Positions 54,198-62,340 of a stretch of 64,000 nt of DNA are shown piece by piece. The notes under the pieces are model-generated. The model did no database searches, was not told the origin of the DNA, and saw only the letters and a program-made list of their open reading frames with translations. Both the position numbers and the translations under genes were made by a program. Source of the DNA: Dyadobacter endophyticus (lineage in GTDB: Bacteria > Bacteroidota > Bacteroidia > Cytophagales > Spirosomataceae); contig NZ_BMIA01000006.1 in NCBI RefSeq assembly GCF_014641595.1, positions 181,945-245,944 of the forward strand. The letters run 5' to 3'. The first letter of the stretch is position 1. Each line of letters starts with the position of its first letter.

Positions 54198-55331
54198 ATG
54201 AAAAAGCCCTCTGCGTTTGAATTTGCAGCGATCGTACTTGCAATAGCTGCGTTTATTTTCTTTTTCGACAGGTCAGTTCTCAGTAAGGAAACTGTCAATC
54301 TCAGACCTCAGGAGCCGAAGCCGCCTTTTCCGTATTATCAGGAAGACATTACGTTTGAAAATCCAAAAGCCGGGATCAAGCTAGCGGGCACGCTCACTTT
54401 GCCTGCGCGCGAGGGCAACTTTCCTGCGGTGGTACTCATTAGTGGTGGCGGCCCAAGCGACCGGAATGTTGAGGCAATGGGCCACAAACCTTTCCTCGTC
54501 ATAGCCGACCATCTGACAAGGAAGGGCATTGCAGTTCTCAGATTTGATGACAGGGGTGTTAAGCAATCAGAAGGCGACTATCAATCGGCCACCTCAGCAG
54601 ATTTCTCCGAAGACGCTGAGAGTGCAATCAACTATTTAAAGACGAGAAAGGAAATCAATCACGACCAAATCGGGCTCGCAGGCCACAGCGAAGGAGGTAT
54701 GATTGCACCCATGATCGCGGCACGCTCAAAGGACGTCGCATTCATCATCTTGCTCGCTGGACCCGGAATGCCGGGCGATTCTTCAATACTATTGCAGATG
54801 GCCGCTTTCCAACGTGTCCGAAAATACCCCGAAGCGCGGATCCAGCAAGCACAAATAGTTTTCGCAGGCGCACTGGCGATCGTAAAGCAATCCAGTGATC
54901 GGGTCGTTTTGCGCGAGGAATTGAAGCAGTATATCAACGCAAATCTCGACAGTCTATCCGCATTCACTTCGGATAGCGCTTCGCTTACACAATCGCGTAC
55001 TGTGGTTATTAACAATTTTTCATCCGTCTGGACTCAGTTTTTGATAAAATACGACCCGGTAACTACCCTCGAAAAGGTGACATGTCCTATTCTGGCATTG
55101 ATCGGCGAGAAAGACTACCAGGTACCTCCGAAAGAGCATTTCAAAGGAATAGCCAGAGCCACCCGAAAAAGTGGGAACAAAAATGTCAAACTGGTTGAAT
55201 TACCTGGCCTGAACCACCTGTTCCGGGAATGTAAAACCGGTGGGCCGGACGAATATCGGCTAGGAACACAAACAATTTCTCCCTTGGCTTTGAAAGAAAT
55301 GTCGGACTGGGTACTCCACGTTACACACTAG
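54198..55331 (+). CDS. Alpha/beta hydrolase, membrane anchored
   Basis: 377 residues with an N-terminal helix that anchors it or acts as a signal. Ser-hydrolase motif GLAGHSEGGMIAP (nucleophile Ser), LIGEKDYQVPPKEH (Asp) and PGLNHLFRE (His) complete the triad. The N-terminal EDITFENPKAGIKLAGTLTL is shared by the Bacteroidota serine-hydrolase/dienelactone-like group. Substrate unknown. Converges on the TlpA-like gene with a 6-bp gap. Confidence 0.87.
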   Translation: MKKPSAFEFAAIVLAIAAFIFFFDRSVLSKETVNLRPQEPKPPFPYYQEDITFENPKAGIKLAGTLTLPAREGNFPAVVLISGGGPSDRNVEAMGHKPFLVIADHLTRKGIAVLRFDDRGVKQSEGDYQSATSADFSEDAESAINYLKTRKEINHDQIGLAGHSEGGMIAPMIAARSKDVAFIILLAGPGMPGDSSILLQMAAFQRVRKYPEARIQQAQIVFAGALAIVKQSSDRVVLREELKQYINANLDSLSAFTSDSASLTQSRTVVINNFSSVWTQFLIKYDPVTTLEKVTCPILALIGEKDYQVPPKEHFKGIARATRKSGNKNVKLVELPGLNHLFRECKTGGPDEYRLGTQTISPLALKEMSDWVLHVTH

Positions 55332-55337
55332 CAATCC

Positions 55338-56468
55338 CTATTTCAAAAGCGCAGCCACTTTCAAATCCATCGCGTTCTCTCCCGGTTCGTAGCCGACATG
55401 CTGATCGACTACTTTGCCGCTGCCGTCCAGAAGCACCCAGATCGGGATGGTTTGCAGGTTATATTTCTTGTCCAGTATCGCGTAAGTGTCGCCCAGAGGC
55501 AAGAGGAACTGTTTCCAGGGCATCTGTTCTTTGTGCATTGCCTTTTTCCAGGCATTTTGGTCCTTGTCGACGGAAATGCTGACGACATTCAGTTTCTGGC
55601 CTTCATTCTCATAAAGCTTTTTGATTTGCGGGATTTCCATCCGGCAGGGCCCGCACCAGCTTGCCCAGAAAACGATGAGGTTATGTTTGGAAGAGTCCAC
55701 CAGGACTTCTTTGACTGACTTGTCATCAGCCGTTTTTAATGCTAATTCCTTCGGGAAATCGCTGCCGGTTTTGTTATCGTAGTCCAGATACGCTTTTAGA
55801 GCAATATAACCGGGGTTTGAATGAAGTTCTGGATCAAAAAGAGCTAGTAAATGTTTCGCCTCGTCGGTCGCAAGTGCTGATTTATTGAAATTTAATGTAC
55901 GGAGTAGTTCCAGCGAATAAGGATGCTTCTGAACGAGCGATCGGTTATAAGCGTGGTTATCAGCAGCATTCTTCGAGCTGCCCTTGAAAGTGTAATGCCG
56001 GAATAACACGCTGGTTTGCCGGTTGACTTTGTCAATATTGAAAGTAACAACCTTATTCTTAGGAGTAAATATCCGGATTGTATCGAGAGTCAACTTCATC
56101 ATGCCTGGTTCGGCATAGAAGTTAGGCTCATCTATTTTTTTCGAATAAGGATTTTTATACCCCACTACCTGATGCGGAAACTCGGGATTTCCGGTCTCAA
56201 AAACAATTGCTGTTCTGAAAGGGATAAAATCCCCTCCGGTTTTGATTTTGAACTCAAATTTGCCGCCCTTCACAACGGCAGTATCTTCGAAGTTGCGGGT
56301 TTCGGCATTGCCCAGATATAGCGTCTTCCCTTCCAGGAAAGTGTTCGCTCCGCGTAAATCGCCATGTACCACTATGTCCCGGCTATTACCGCAAGCCAGC
56401 GCCGTAAAAATCACCAATAGCGCCCCAACCATACCGGAAAGGGCACGAACAATCTGACTGTTTTCCAT
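55338..56468 (-). CDS. TlpA-like thioredoxin lipoprotein with N-terminal DUF4369-like domain
   Basis: 376 residues. Lipobox in FTALACGNS. The N-terminal beta-rich domain (VVHGDLRGANTFLEGKTLYL) resembles DUF4369; the C-terminal TlpA/ResA domain has IVFWASWCGPCRMEIPQI, then VVSISVDKDQNAW and the cis-Pro QTIPIWVLLDG. Reduces or rearranges disulfides in the periplasm, for example in cytochrome c maturation. Single gene. Confidence 0.88.
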   Translation of the reverse strand: MENSQIVRALSGMVGALLVIFTALACGNSRDIVVHGDLRGANTFLEGKTLYLGNAETRNFEDTAVVKGGKFEFKIKTGGDFIPFRTAIVFETGNPEFPHQVVGYKNPYSKKIDEPNFYAEPGMMKLTLDTIRIFTPKNKVVTFNIDKVNRQTSVLFRHYTFKGSSKNAADNHAYNRSLVQKHPYSLELLRTLNFNKSALATDEAKHLLALFDPELHSNPGYIALKAYLDYDNKTGSDFPKELALKTADDKSVKEVLVDSSKHNLIVFWASWCGPCRMEIPQIKKLYENEGQKLNVVSISVDKDQNAWKKAMHKEQMPWKQFLLPLGDTYAILDKKYNLQTIPIWVLLDGSGKVVDQHVGYEPGENAMDLKVAALLK

Positions 56469-56583
56469 AACGCATCACGATTTGTTGATGCGCAATTGTA
56501 ATTAGTTTATAGTAGAAAACAAAATATAAAATAAAATTATATATCAAGTAAATATCTTACGCTAAAAACATCAATGGCAGCAC

Positions 56584-57252
56584 TTACTTCGATAAAATTC
56601 TTACTATCTCCTCAAAGCCGCGCCTCCGGGCATGTTGCAATGGCGTAAGGCCGTCATGATCCGGTATTCCAAGGTCCGCTCCGCTGTCTTTCAGCAATTG
56701 CACAATTTCCTGATACTTTTTGCTCCCATCCCCCAAAACAATAGCTTCCATCAAGGCTGTCCACCCCAAACGATTGACATGGTTAATGGGAAATCCCCTG
56801 GTACCCACCAGCACTTTTACGGTTTCCACGTGCCCCCGCTCGCATGCAGGAATCAACGCAGTTCCATTATACCGGTTGAAGACATCAAAGCGGGCGCCGT
56901 GAGCAAGAAATAGCTTCACCAGTTCTGTTTGTCCGGTCGCGCCTGCATACAGGAAAGGGTTATCCCGGATATTGTCCTGCAAATTAACATCCGCACCGCG
57001 TTCCGTCAGTAGCGTTGCCATTTCCGCCCGTTTCTCGATCACCGCCAACAGAAGCAGGGAGCGCTGTTTTTCATCCTGCGTATTTACATTAGCTCCTTTG
57101 TCAAGCGCCTTTTTTACGCCCTCCACGTCGTTTCGTCCGACCAGTTTTATAATGTCCTCTTGCTGCATAATCTTTTCATCTGTTAATGGCTGGTCTTTCG
57201 CATTACATGACGCAAACATGCCCATCAATGCCAGCAGCAACAATGTTTTCAT
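56584..57252 (-). CDS. Ankyrin-repeat lipoprotein
   Basis: 222 residues. Lipobox MGMFASCNAKD (Cys16). Five or six ankyrin repeats, for example KGANVNTQDEKQRSLLLLAV, RGADVNLQDNIRDNPFLYAG and SGADLGIPDHDGLTPLQHA. Periplasmic ankyrin proteins mediate protein contacts; some bacterial ones accompany catalases, but no partner is encoded beside it. It is the last protein gene before the tRNA repeat array. Confidence 0.85.
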   Translation of the reverse strand: MKTLLLLALMGMFASCNAKDQPLTDEKIMQQEDIIKLVGRNDVEGVKKALDKGANVNTQDEKQRSLLLLAVIEKRAEMATLLTERGADVNLQDNIRDNPFLYAGATGQTELVKLFLAHGARFDVFNRYNGTALIPACERGHVETVKVLVGTRGFPINHVNRLGWTALMEAIVLGDGSKKYQEIVQLLKDSGADLGIPDHDGLTPLQHARRRGFEEIVRILSK

Positions 57253-57359
57253 AAGTCCAAATGATTAATTGAAAATCACACCAACAAGGTAAGGCGAGTT
57301 TCCAGGGATCGCTTTGCGGAATTTATACTAATGCTTGGATGATTTATTACTTCGCGTTG

Positions 57360-57382
57360 ATAGGTGGGATTCAAACCGCAAC
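57360..57382. repeat. Degenerate left edge of the tRNA-derived tandem array
   Basis: Contains a worn T-arm-like stretch GGTGGGATTCAAACC followed by GCAAC and the first GGCCGG. It appears to be a third copy that has lost its middle. Confidence 0.5.
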
Positions 57383-57424
57383 GGCCGGAAAACAAAAAAA
57401 GCACCGATTGCTCGATGCTTTCTG

Positions 57425-57521
57425 TGGGAGTTGAGGGATTCGAACGGCAGCGGCCGACCGTCCCCGACCCTCTGCTTGTCAGCGGACGCCGCGCGGGCAG
57501 ATGTTATGATCCAACTGCTCC
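57425..57521 (-). pseudogene. Broken tRNA-Val(GAC)-like copy 1
   Basis: Retains the 3' acceptor strand, T-loop and anticodon arm of tRNA-Val. A 16-nt GC-rich insertion (GGCAGCGGCCGACCGT on the plus strand) splits the T-stem and a 14-nt one (GCGGACGCCGCGCG) splits the anticodon loop. The D-stem is changed and the 5' acceptor strand is replaced by GC-rich sequence. Without the insertions the loop would read CTGACAA, anticodon GAC. It cannot fold as a tRNA. Confidence 0.75.
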
Positions 57522-57563
57522 GGCCGGAAAACAAAAAAAGCACCGATTGCTCGATGCTTTCTG

Positions 57564-57660
57564 TGGGAGTTGAGGGATTCGAACAGCAGCGGCCGACCGT
57601 CCCCGACCCTCTGCTTGTCAGCGGACGCCGCGCGGGCAGATATTATGAACCAACTGCTCC
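57564..57660 (-). pseudogene. Broken tRNA-Val(GAC)-like copy 2
   Basis: As copy 1, with insertions at the same two places (AGCAGCGGCCGACCGT and GCGGACGCCGCGCG). It keeps AACCAACTG of the D-loop unchanged, whereas copy 1 has ATCCAACTG. A promoter is not seen for it; read-through from tRNA-Val would have to pass a terminator. Confidence 0.75.
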
Positions 57661-57670
57661 GGCCGGAAAA

Positions 57671-57700
57671 CAAAAAAAGCATCGATTGCTCGATGCTTTC
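57671..57700 (-). terminator. Terminator of tRNA-Val
   Basis: Stem AAAGCATCGA with TCGATGCTTT (10 bp, TTGC loop in plus orientation) followed on the minus strand by a seven-T run. The same hairpin with one wobble change recurs in the repeat units at 57393-57422 and 57532-57561. Confidence 0.85.
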
Positions 57701-57702
57701 TG

Positions 57703-57777
57703 TGGGAGTTGAGGGATTCGAACCCCCGACCCTCTGCTTGTAAGGCAGATGCTCTGAACCAACTGAGCTAAACTCCC
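57703..57777 (-). tRNA. tRNA-Val (anticodon TAC)
   Basis: 75-nt gene, 5' end at 57777. Acceptor GGGAGTT pairs with AACTCCC; D-arm GCTC/GAGC; anticodon loop CTTACAA (anticodon TAC, reading GUA); T-loop TTCGAAT; discriminator A. CCA is not encoded. Intact, unlike the two copies downstream. Confidence 0.96.
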
Positions 57778-57815
57778 TTTTTTGTTTTCTTTTGTTTTCC
57801 CGTCGTTTGGGAGTG

Positions 57816-57847
57816 CAAATATGTGCGACTAAATTGAACTCTGCAAA
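57816..57847 (-). promoter_or_regulatory. Promoter of tRNA-Val
   Basis: Minus strand TTTG (57847-57844), 20-bp spacer, CATATTTG (57823-57816), one base from consensus. Start expected near 57810, about 33 nt before the mature 5' end. Confidence 0.6.
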
Positions 57848-57901
57848 TATTCTTGAAAAAAAATTAAAAATATTTTTTAACCTCCTGAAAACCAATATCG
57901 A

Positions 57902-58636
57902 CTATTCGAAATTTAAATAGAGCGTTACAGTGTGGGTACGCATGCGGCTGATGCCATTACCTACCGAGTTTGTTCCAGGTACGATCATATTTGTCAGTCC
58001 ATGTGAAAAACGCAGTTCCGGAGCAAATTTGAAGAATTCAAAGAATTGCTCATAACCTATCCCATAATCGATCGAGAAGTCGCTGGACTTGGTATCGAGG
58101 GCGGTAGCTCCACCTCCCCGGTTACGTTTTACGTTCGTCTCGATCCCGAGCGTTACGCCTGCAATCATGTACATGCGTGAGTTGACCCGGCGGACGGATT
58201 TGTATTTTAGCAAGAGCGGTACTTCTATCCACGTCGACTCGCGCTTTTCTGTCCGGTCGGTGCCGTTCGGATAGCTGAATTTGACATGCCGCTCATAAAG
58301 TGAAACCGCGGGTGTTGTGCGCAGGTCAAAATGCTCGTTCAGATATGCGTTGACGGTAAAACCCATGCGAAATGCCGCATTCGTCGGCGACTGGATCACA
58401 AATGCCGAATCCTTGGACACGAAGTCGTTACTATGCTTGATGTTGAACCGCGTAAACGGGACTGCGAAAAGAATACCGTAATGGATCGGCTTGTCGTCGT
58501 AATATTCGAGGTGCTTGCGACGGTAACCGATGCCCTGAGACCGGGCTTCCTGCGCCGCCATGAGCAGCGCAAGGATACCGATAATTATTTGTGTCCGACG
58601 TAAATTGAACAGATCCCGAAGGTAAGTGATATGCAT
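57902..58636 (-). CDS. porT: PorT-family outer-membrane protein (type IX secretion)
   Basis: 244 residues. Signal peptide (QIIIGILALLMAAQEARSQG) then an eight-strand-type barrel with HYGILFAVPFTRFNIKHS near the start and MRTHTVTLYLNFE at the end. PorT (SprT) is a T9SS component, and the location directly after ubiE is the usual one in Bacteroidota. The start codon lies inside ubiE, a 52-bp overlap. It may take part in export of the T9SS-tailed esterase at the start of the window. Confidence 0.82.
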   Translation of the reverse strand: MHITYLRDLFNLRRTQIIIGILALLMAAQEARSQGIGYRRKHLEYYDDKPIHYGILFAVPFTRFNIKHSNDFVSKDSAFVIQSPTNAAFRMGFTVNAYLNEHFDLRTTPAVSLYERHVKFSYPNGTDRTEKRESTWIEVPLLLKYKSVRRVNSRMYMIAGVTLGIETNVKRNRGGGATALDTKSSDFSIDYGIGYEQFFEFFKFAPELRFSHGLTNMIVPGTNSVGNGISRMRTHTVTLYLNFE

Positions 58637-59307
58637 TTGGTATTTATGAAACCTGCTTTTTTATAAATATCAAGAAAAGCTTCCCCATCCGGAAAGGCCT
58701 GCACCGACTCGGGCAGATAAGTGTATGCCGCGCTGTCTTTGGAGACCGTTTTCCCTATTATTGGTAGTATGTATTTGAAATAAAAATTGTAAATCTGCTT
58801 GAACGGAAAGCTCTTGGGCTTCGAAAACTCCACCACTACACACGTTCCGCCCGGCTTCATCACGCGGTTCATCTCTGTCAGTCCGGCCAGCAAATTCTGA
58901 AAATTGCGTACTCCAAACGAAACGATAATCGCGTCAAAATAATTGTTTGCGAAAGCTAAACTTTCCGAGTCGCCGCTTTGCAGGGTAATGACGTCCTGTT
59001 TGCCTAGTTTGGCGATTTTCTCGCGACCAACCGCCAGCATACCTTCCGAAATATCGACGCCGATGATTCTCTCGGGCTTCAAGGCAAGCGCCTCAATGGC
59101 AAAGTCGCCAGTACCCGTTGCAATGTCAAGAATGACCTTTGGCTGTTGCTTTTTGAGCAGTTTGATAGCTCTTTTGCGCCAATAGATATCTACACCGCCA
59201 CTCAGGACGTGGTTCAACAGGTCGTATTTGGGCGAAATGTTATCGAACATCTCCGCGACCTGCTCCCGCTTGGTCCCTTCCTTATCTTTATAGGGTACTA
59301 CACTCAT
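58585..59307 (-). CDS. ubiE: Demethylmenaquinone methyltransferase
   Basis: SAM-dependent methyltransferase (UbiE/MenG) for the last step of menaquinone synthesis. 240 residues from ATG 59307 (MSVVPYKDKEGTKREQVAEM); the frame from 59337 adds ten residues. SAM motif I ILDIATGTGDFAIEA, UbiE signatures NISPKYDLLNHVLSGG and RVMKPGGTCVVVEFSKP. Menaquinone is the electron acceptor expected for complex I here. A TAGTTTTG box lies at 59342-59335. Confidence 0.95.
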   Translation of the reverse strand: MSVVPYKDKEGTKREQVAEMFDNISPKYDLLNHVLSGGVDIYWRKRAIKLLKKQQPKVILDIATGTGDFAIEALALKPERIIGVDISEGMLAVGREKIAKLGKQDVITLQSGDSESLAFANNYFDAIIVSFGVRNFQNLLAGLTEMNRVMKPGGTCVVVEFSKPKSFPFKQIYNFYFKYILPIIGKTVSKDSAAYTYLPESVQAFPDGEAFLDIYKKAGFINTKCISLTFGICSIYVGHK

Positions 59308-59334
59308 CTTTGTATTGTATTTTTCAACTACAAG

Positions 59335-59342
59335 CAAAACTA
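59335..59342 (-). promoter_or_regulatory. Candidate -7 box of the ubiE-porT unit
   Basis: TAGTTTTG on the minus strand, 28 bp upstream of the ubiE ATG; a TGTG near 59364 is a weak -33 match. Confidence 0.35.
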
Positions 59343-59463
59343 ACAGATATTTACGGTTATCACACGGCGGTCGGGCATCTTATTGGTTCTACAAAATGTG
59401 ACCGAAATGAAAAGCGTACGTATCAATGGCTGAACAAACATTTCGTCCCGATCATTTCCAGCC

Positions 59464-60246
59464 ATGCGTTACATTTTGCTTATTGTCATTTGCGCCCTGG
59501 TCGGCGTAACCTTCGCGCAGCCTGTCCGTTACCGTTCGCCAAATGGTATCAGCGACAAGAAAAACTATAACCGCCGCGCCGCACAGCCCTATTTTCTAAG
59601 CTTCCGATGCGGCCTTACACAATTTTACGGAGAGCTGAACGCTCAGGCGATGCACGGAATCGCCGGAATAGGCATTGGGAGGTCGCTCAACAAACAATTC
59701 GCTGTTCAGCTGGATTACAATGCGGGGACCATTGGCGGCGAAAAAAGGGCGTTTTTCAACTCCTGGTTTGTAAATGAATACAATAGCGCGGAATGCCTGG
59801 TAAAGTGGGACCTCTCGGAACAATTCAGCCAACGAGAGCCCGGCCCGGTGCATATGGCTGTTTATGCAGGTGTAGGACAAATCTGGTTCAGCGCCAATGC
59901 CTTTGACCTGGACGGCAACCGCCTCCTGCGCTTCACCAACAGCCAGCAGAGCGCCAGAAACCCGCTTTTCCTACGCTGGGGGCCACCCAAAGGTCCAAAG
60001 GGAATCAAAAAAACGAGAGAAGGACTGTTACCGCTTGGCACTTCTGTGGATTATGCTTTGTTAGAAAAATTGAAAATTGCGTTGGAATACCGCTTCTACT
60101 TCGTGCGGACCGATAAGCTTGATGCCACTTCCGGCCATCGGCTGATCAATCCGGAAGAAAGTGAATCTTACAGCGAAACGCCAAACGATGCGTTCAGTTT
60201 TATTGCTGTGTCACTGCAATATCGTTTTGGCCAAAGGAAAAAATGA
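59464..60246 (+). CDS. Outer-membrane beta-barrel protein
   Basis: 260 residues: signal peptide MRYILLIVICALVGVTFAQ, then alternating strands (LSFRCGLTQFYGELNA; FAVQLDYNAGTIGG; KIALEYRFYFVRT) and the closing strand FSFIAVSLQYRFGQRKK. An OmpA-like eight- to ten-strand barrel. No ligand or family can be named. It is divergent from ubiE and 23 bp upstream of the PD-(D/E)XK gene, so the two may be cotranscribed. Confidence 0.78.
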   Translation: MRYILLIVICALVGVTFAQPVRYRSPNGISDKKNYNRRAAQPYFLSFRCGLTQFYGELNAQAMHGIAGIGIGRSLNKQFAVQLDYNAGTIGGEKRAFFNSWFVNEYNSAECLVKWDLSEQFSQREPGPVHMAVYAGVGQIWFSANAFDLDGNRLLRFTNSQQSARNPLFLRWGPPKGPKGIKKTREGLLPLGTSVDYALLEKLKIALEYRFYFVRTDKLDATSGHRLINPEESESYSETPNDAFSFIAVSLQYRFGQRKK

Positions 60247-60269
60247 ATGCCGGTTAACATTGTTAAATA

Positions 60270-60854
60270 ATGATATCTACCACTGTTAAATACAAACTTT
60301 ACCCCTCCCTGTTAGGCTGTTTCGACCGGTTCGAACGCGGCTACATCGATGCGCAGGAACTGCTCGACCGCATTAACCGTGTGCCCATGCCACAAACCGA
60401 GGCTCAGTTTCGTGGCGTATCATTCGAAGATGCGGTGATCAAAGGCATTGGCGAAGAAACATTTGACCCGGAAATCCTCTCGAAAGTACGGTCGTTTCTC
60501 CCCCGCCCGATGCTGAAAACGCAGGTATACTGCGAATACCAGCTAAACGACAGCCTGATTTACGGGTATGTGGATGTAGTTGGGAAGATGCTGGCCGTGG
60601 ATATCAAAACCACCGGAAATTACCGTGCAGGCTGTTTCGCCAAAAGCCATCAGAACTTTTACCTGCCTGCATTGCGCGCGAAAGGGATCAGAAGCCTTCG
60701 CTATGTGATCACCGATTTTAAGGAGGTATATCTCGAAGAATATGATCAAACGGCTGACTTTACCTATCAGGAGGAGCAGATCGCCCGCTTTTGCGAATTC
60801 CTCGAGACCTACCGCGACCGTATCACCGACTTACGGGTATTTGCCCAGATTTAA
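60270..60854 (+). CDS. PD-(D/E)XK-like nuclease-fold protein
   Basis: 194 residues, soluble. The core signature is visible: Glu53 in FRGVSFEDAVIKGI, Asp102 in YGYVDVVGK, Asp111-Ile-Lys113 in LAVDIKTTG, and HQNFYLPAL (Gln128, Tyr131). That is the RecB/Cas4-type order of active-site residues. No helicase, Cys cluster or cas gene is nearby, so it is a stand-alone nuclease or a nonenzymatic relative. The upstream barrel gene has no obvious functional tie. Confidence 0.7.
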   Translation: MISTTVKYKLYPSLLGCFDRFERGYIDAQELLDRINRVPMPQTEAQFRGVSFEDAVIKGIGEETFDPEILSKVRSFLPRPMLKTQVYCEYQLNDSLIYGYVDVVGKMLAVDIKTTGNYRAGCFAKSHQNFYLPALRAKGIRSLRYVITDFKEVYLEEYDQTADFTYQEEQIARFCEFLETYRDRITDLRVFAQI

Positions 60855-60868
60855 CGCCGTTAACCAGG

Positions 60869-61537
60869 CTAGAAATCCAGCAGTTGATGTTTTACAGCAA
60901 ATATCGCGAGGCTCACCGAGTTGCCCGCACCGGTTTTTTCCAGCAGGTTTTTACGGTGTCCCTCCACCGTTCGGTAACTGATAAACAACTCTTCCGCGAT
61001 TTTGGCCGTGTTGTATCCCTTGCAAATCAATGCGAGCACTTCCATTTCACGGTCGGTAAGGCCTATATTCAGTGAAGGAATGGCAACTTTACTGCGAGTC
61101 GGCTTGATATCCCCTGCTTGCAGGCCCTGCCGCATTACCTGTGCGATGTCGTCATTAATGTAAAATCCCTTCGTCATAACCTGCCCGATAGCCTCGTTCA
61201 GAATTCCCTGATCGATGTCCTTGGGCAGGTAGCCGTGCACGCCTACCCGCATGAGCTGCAATATGTGCTCGGGGGAATAGTTCATGGAGAGGATGATGAT
61301 TTTTAAGTTCGGGTACTGTTTTAAAAGAAGCCCAGCCACTTCTTTCCCATCCATTCCTTTCATAAAAAGATCCAGCAGCACCACGTCGGGCATGGCATTT
61401 CCTATTTCTTCCAGCAGTTCCTCGCCTGAAGCAGCTTCCAGAATTACCTGATAATCTTCATTCCGGGACAAAATCTGGCCTAATCCTTGACGGAAAAGCT
61501 TGTGGTCGTCCGCTATCGCTATTCTTACTGGTTCCAA
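60869..61537 (-). CDS. NarL/FixJ-family response regulator
   Basis: 222 residues. Receiver domain RIAIADDHKLFRQGL with the phosphoacceptor Asp in VVLLDLFMKGMDG; C-terminal LuxR-type HTH LTDREMEVLALICKGYNTAK and FISYRTVEGHRKNLL. DNA-binding output. It lies 17 bp downstream of the cognate kinase gene, so the pair forms one signalling unit; the signal is unknown. Confidence 0.92.
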   Translation of the reverse strand: MEPVRIAIADDHKLFRQGLGQILSRNEDYQVILEAASGEELLEEIGNAMPDVVLLDLFMKGMDGKEVAGLLLKQYPNLKIIILSMNYSPEHILQLMRVGVHGYLPKDIDQGILNEAIGQVMTKGFYINDDIAQVMRQGLQAGDIKPTRSKVAIPSLNIGLTDREMEVLALICKGYNTAKIAEELFISYRTVEGHRKNLLEKTGAGNSVSLAIFAVKHQLLDF

Positions 61538-61554
61538 TTTGTTTTGGGAAAGTG

Positions 61555-62340
61555 TTAAACGGGCATTTCAATTTTAAAACTGGTGCCTTCACCAGGAGCG
61601 GAATGTAGTTCGAGCTTCGCCCCCAACAGGTCGGTTCGGGTATGGATTGTGCTCATTCCCATTCCCGACGCTTTCTCGCCGGAAAGCATATCGAACCCCT
61701 TGCCATTATCGCTCATGAGCAAGCTCAGTTGTGAACCGTTATGATGGAGATCGAAAATGATTTCACTGGCTTCGGCATGTTTGACCACATTACCGATCAC
61801 CTCCTGGATAATGCGGTACAGAACCAATTGCTGGTGGGACGAAAGCACTTCGGACGGATCGTCGATCGCGCACCGGATGTGTATTCCTGCGTCTTCCATC
61901 CTACGTAGCAAAATTTTCACCGCGCCTGCAAAACCGAAGTTCTCGAGAATTACCGGCGACAGGTTATGCGCGATTTGCCGCACATCCTTCACCACATCCC
62001 CGATAATCTGCCCTGAACGGGCGGCCAGACCCTTCATTTCGTCCGGCGACTTCTCGTATTGGATCTGATTCACAAACAAACGGACCGCCGACAACGACGC
62101 ACCTATTTCGTCGTGCAGGTCGCGCGCGATACGCTCTCGCTCATTCTCCTGCGAGGCCACAATTGATTCCAGAATTTTCTTCTGATGAACCATCTCCATC
62201 TGATGCATTCGGCTCTGCTGAAAATGCAGCTTTCGCTGGTAAAGCAGCACAAAAATGACGATCGTGAGTGCCATCATCACCATAGTGCCAATTCCGCCGA
62301 ACAGCAGTTGCGCAAACTCTATTTCCCCCGGCCTACCCAT
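61555..62340 (-). CDS. Sensor histidine kinase, HisKA_3 type
   Basis: 261 residues from the ATG at 62340 (MGRPGEIEFAQLLF), which overlaps the end of the upstream membrane gene by 22 bp. One helix near the N-terminus, then the coiled coil and HisKA_3 box ERERIARDLHDEIGASLSAV (His phosphorylated) and the HATPase domain with SDNGKGFDM and GMGMSTIHTRTDLLGA. No periplasmic sensor domain; sensing may occur through the partner membrane protein. Confidence 0.9.
   Translation of the reverse strand: MGRPGEIEFAQLLFGGIGTMVMMALTIVIFVLLYQRKLHFQQSRMHQMEMVHQKKILESIVASQENERERIARDLHDEIGASLSAVRLFVNQIQYEKSPDEMKGLAARSGQIIGDVVKDVRQIAHNLSPVILENFGFAGAVKILLRRMEDAGIHIRCAIDDPSEVLSSHQQLVLYRIIQEVIGNVVKHAEASEIIFDLHHNGSQLSLLMSDNGKGFDMLSGEKASGMGMSTIHTRTDLLGAKLELHSAPGEGTSFKIEMPV

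Larger units (their letters stand above)
57383..57660. repeat. Two exact-length 139-bp tandem units
   Basis: GGCCGGAAAACAAAAAAAGC starts the units at 57383, 57522 and, for the third (incomplete) one, 57661, a period of exactly 139 bp. Each unit holds a hairpin terminator, then a broken tRNA-Val. The two full copies differ at only a few bases, so the duplication is recent. The third unit runs into the intact tRNA-Val. Confidence 0.9.

Noticed and set aside
57383..57660. CRISPR array or phage attachment site
   Set aside because: The units are 139 bp, adjacent and without spacers, and no cas, integrase or phage genes are near.
57335..57895. Overlapping open frames across the tRNA array on both strands
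   Set aside because: They span tRNA and terminator sequence and are repeated because the DNA is; no start signal or coding signature.
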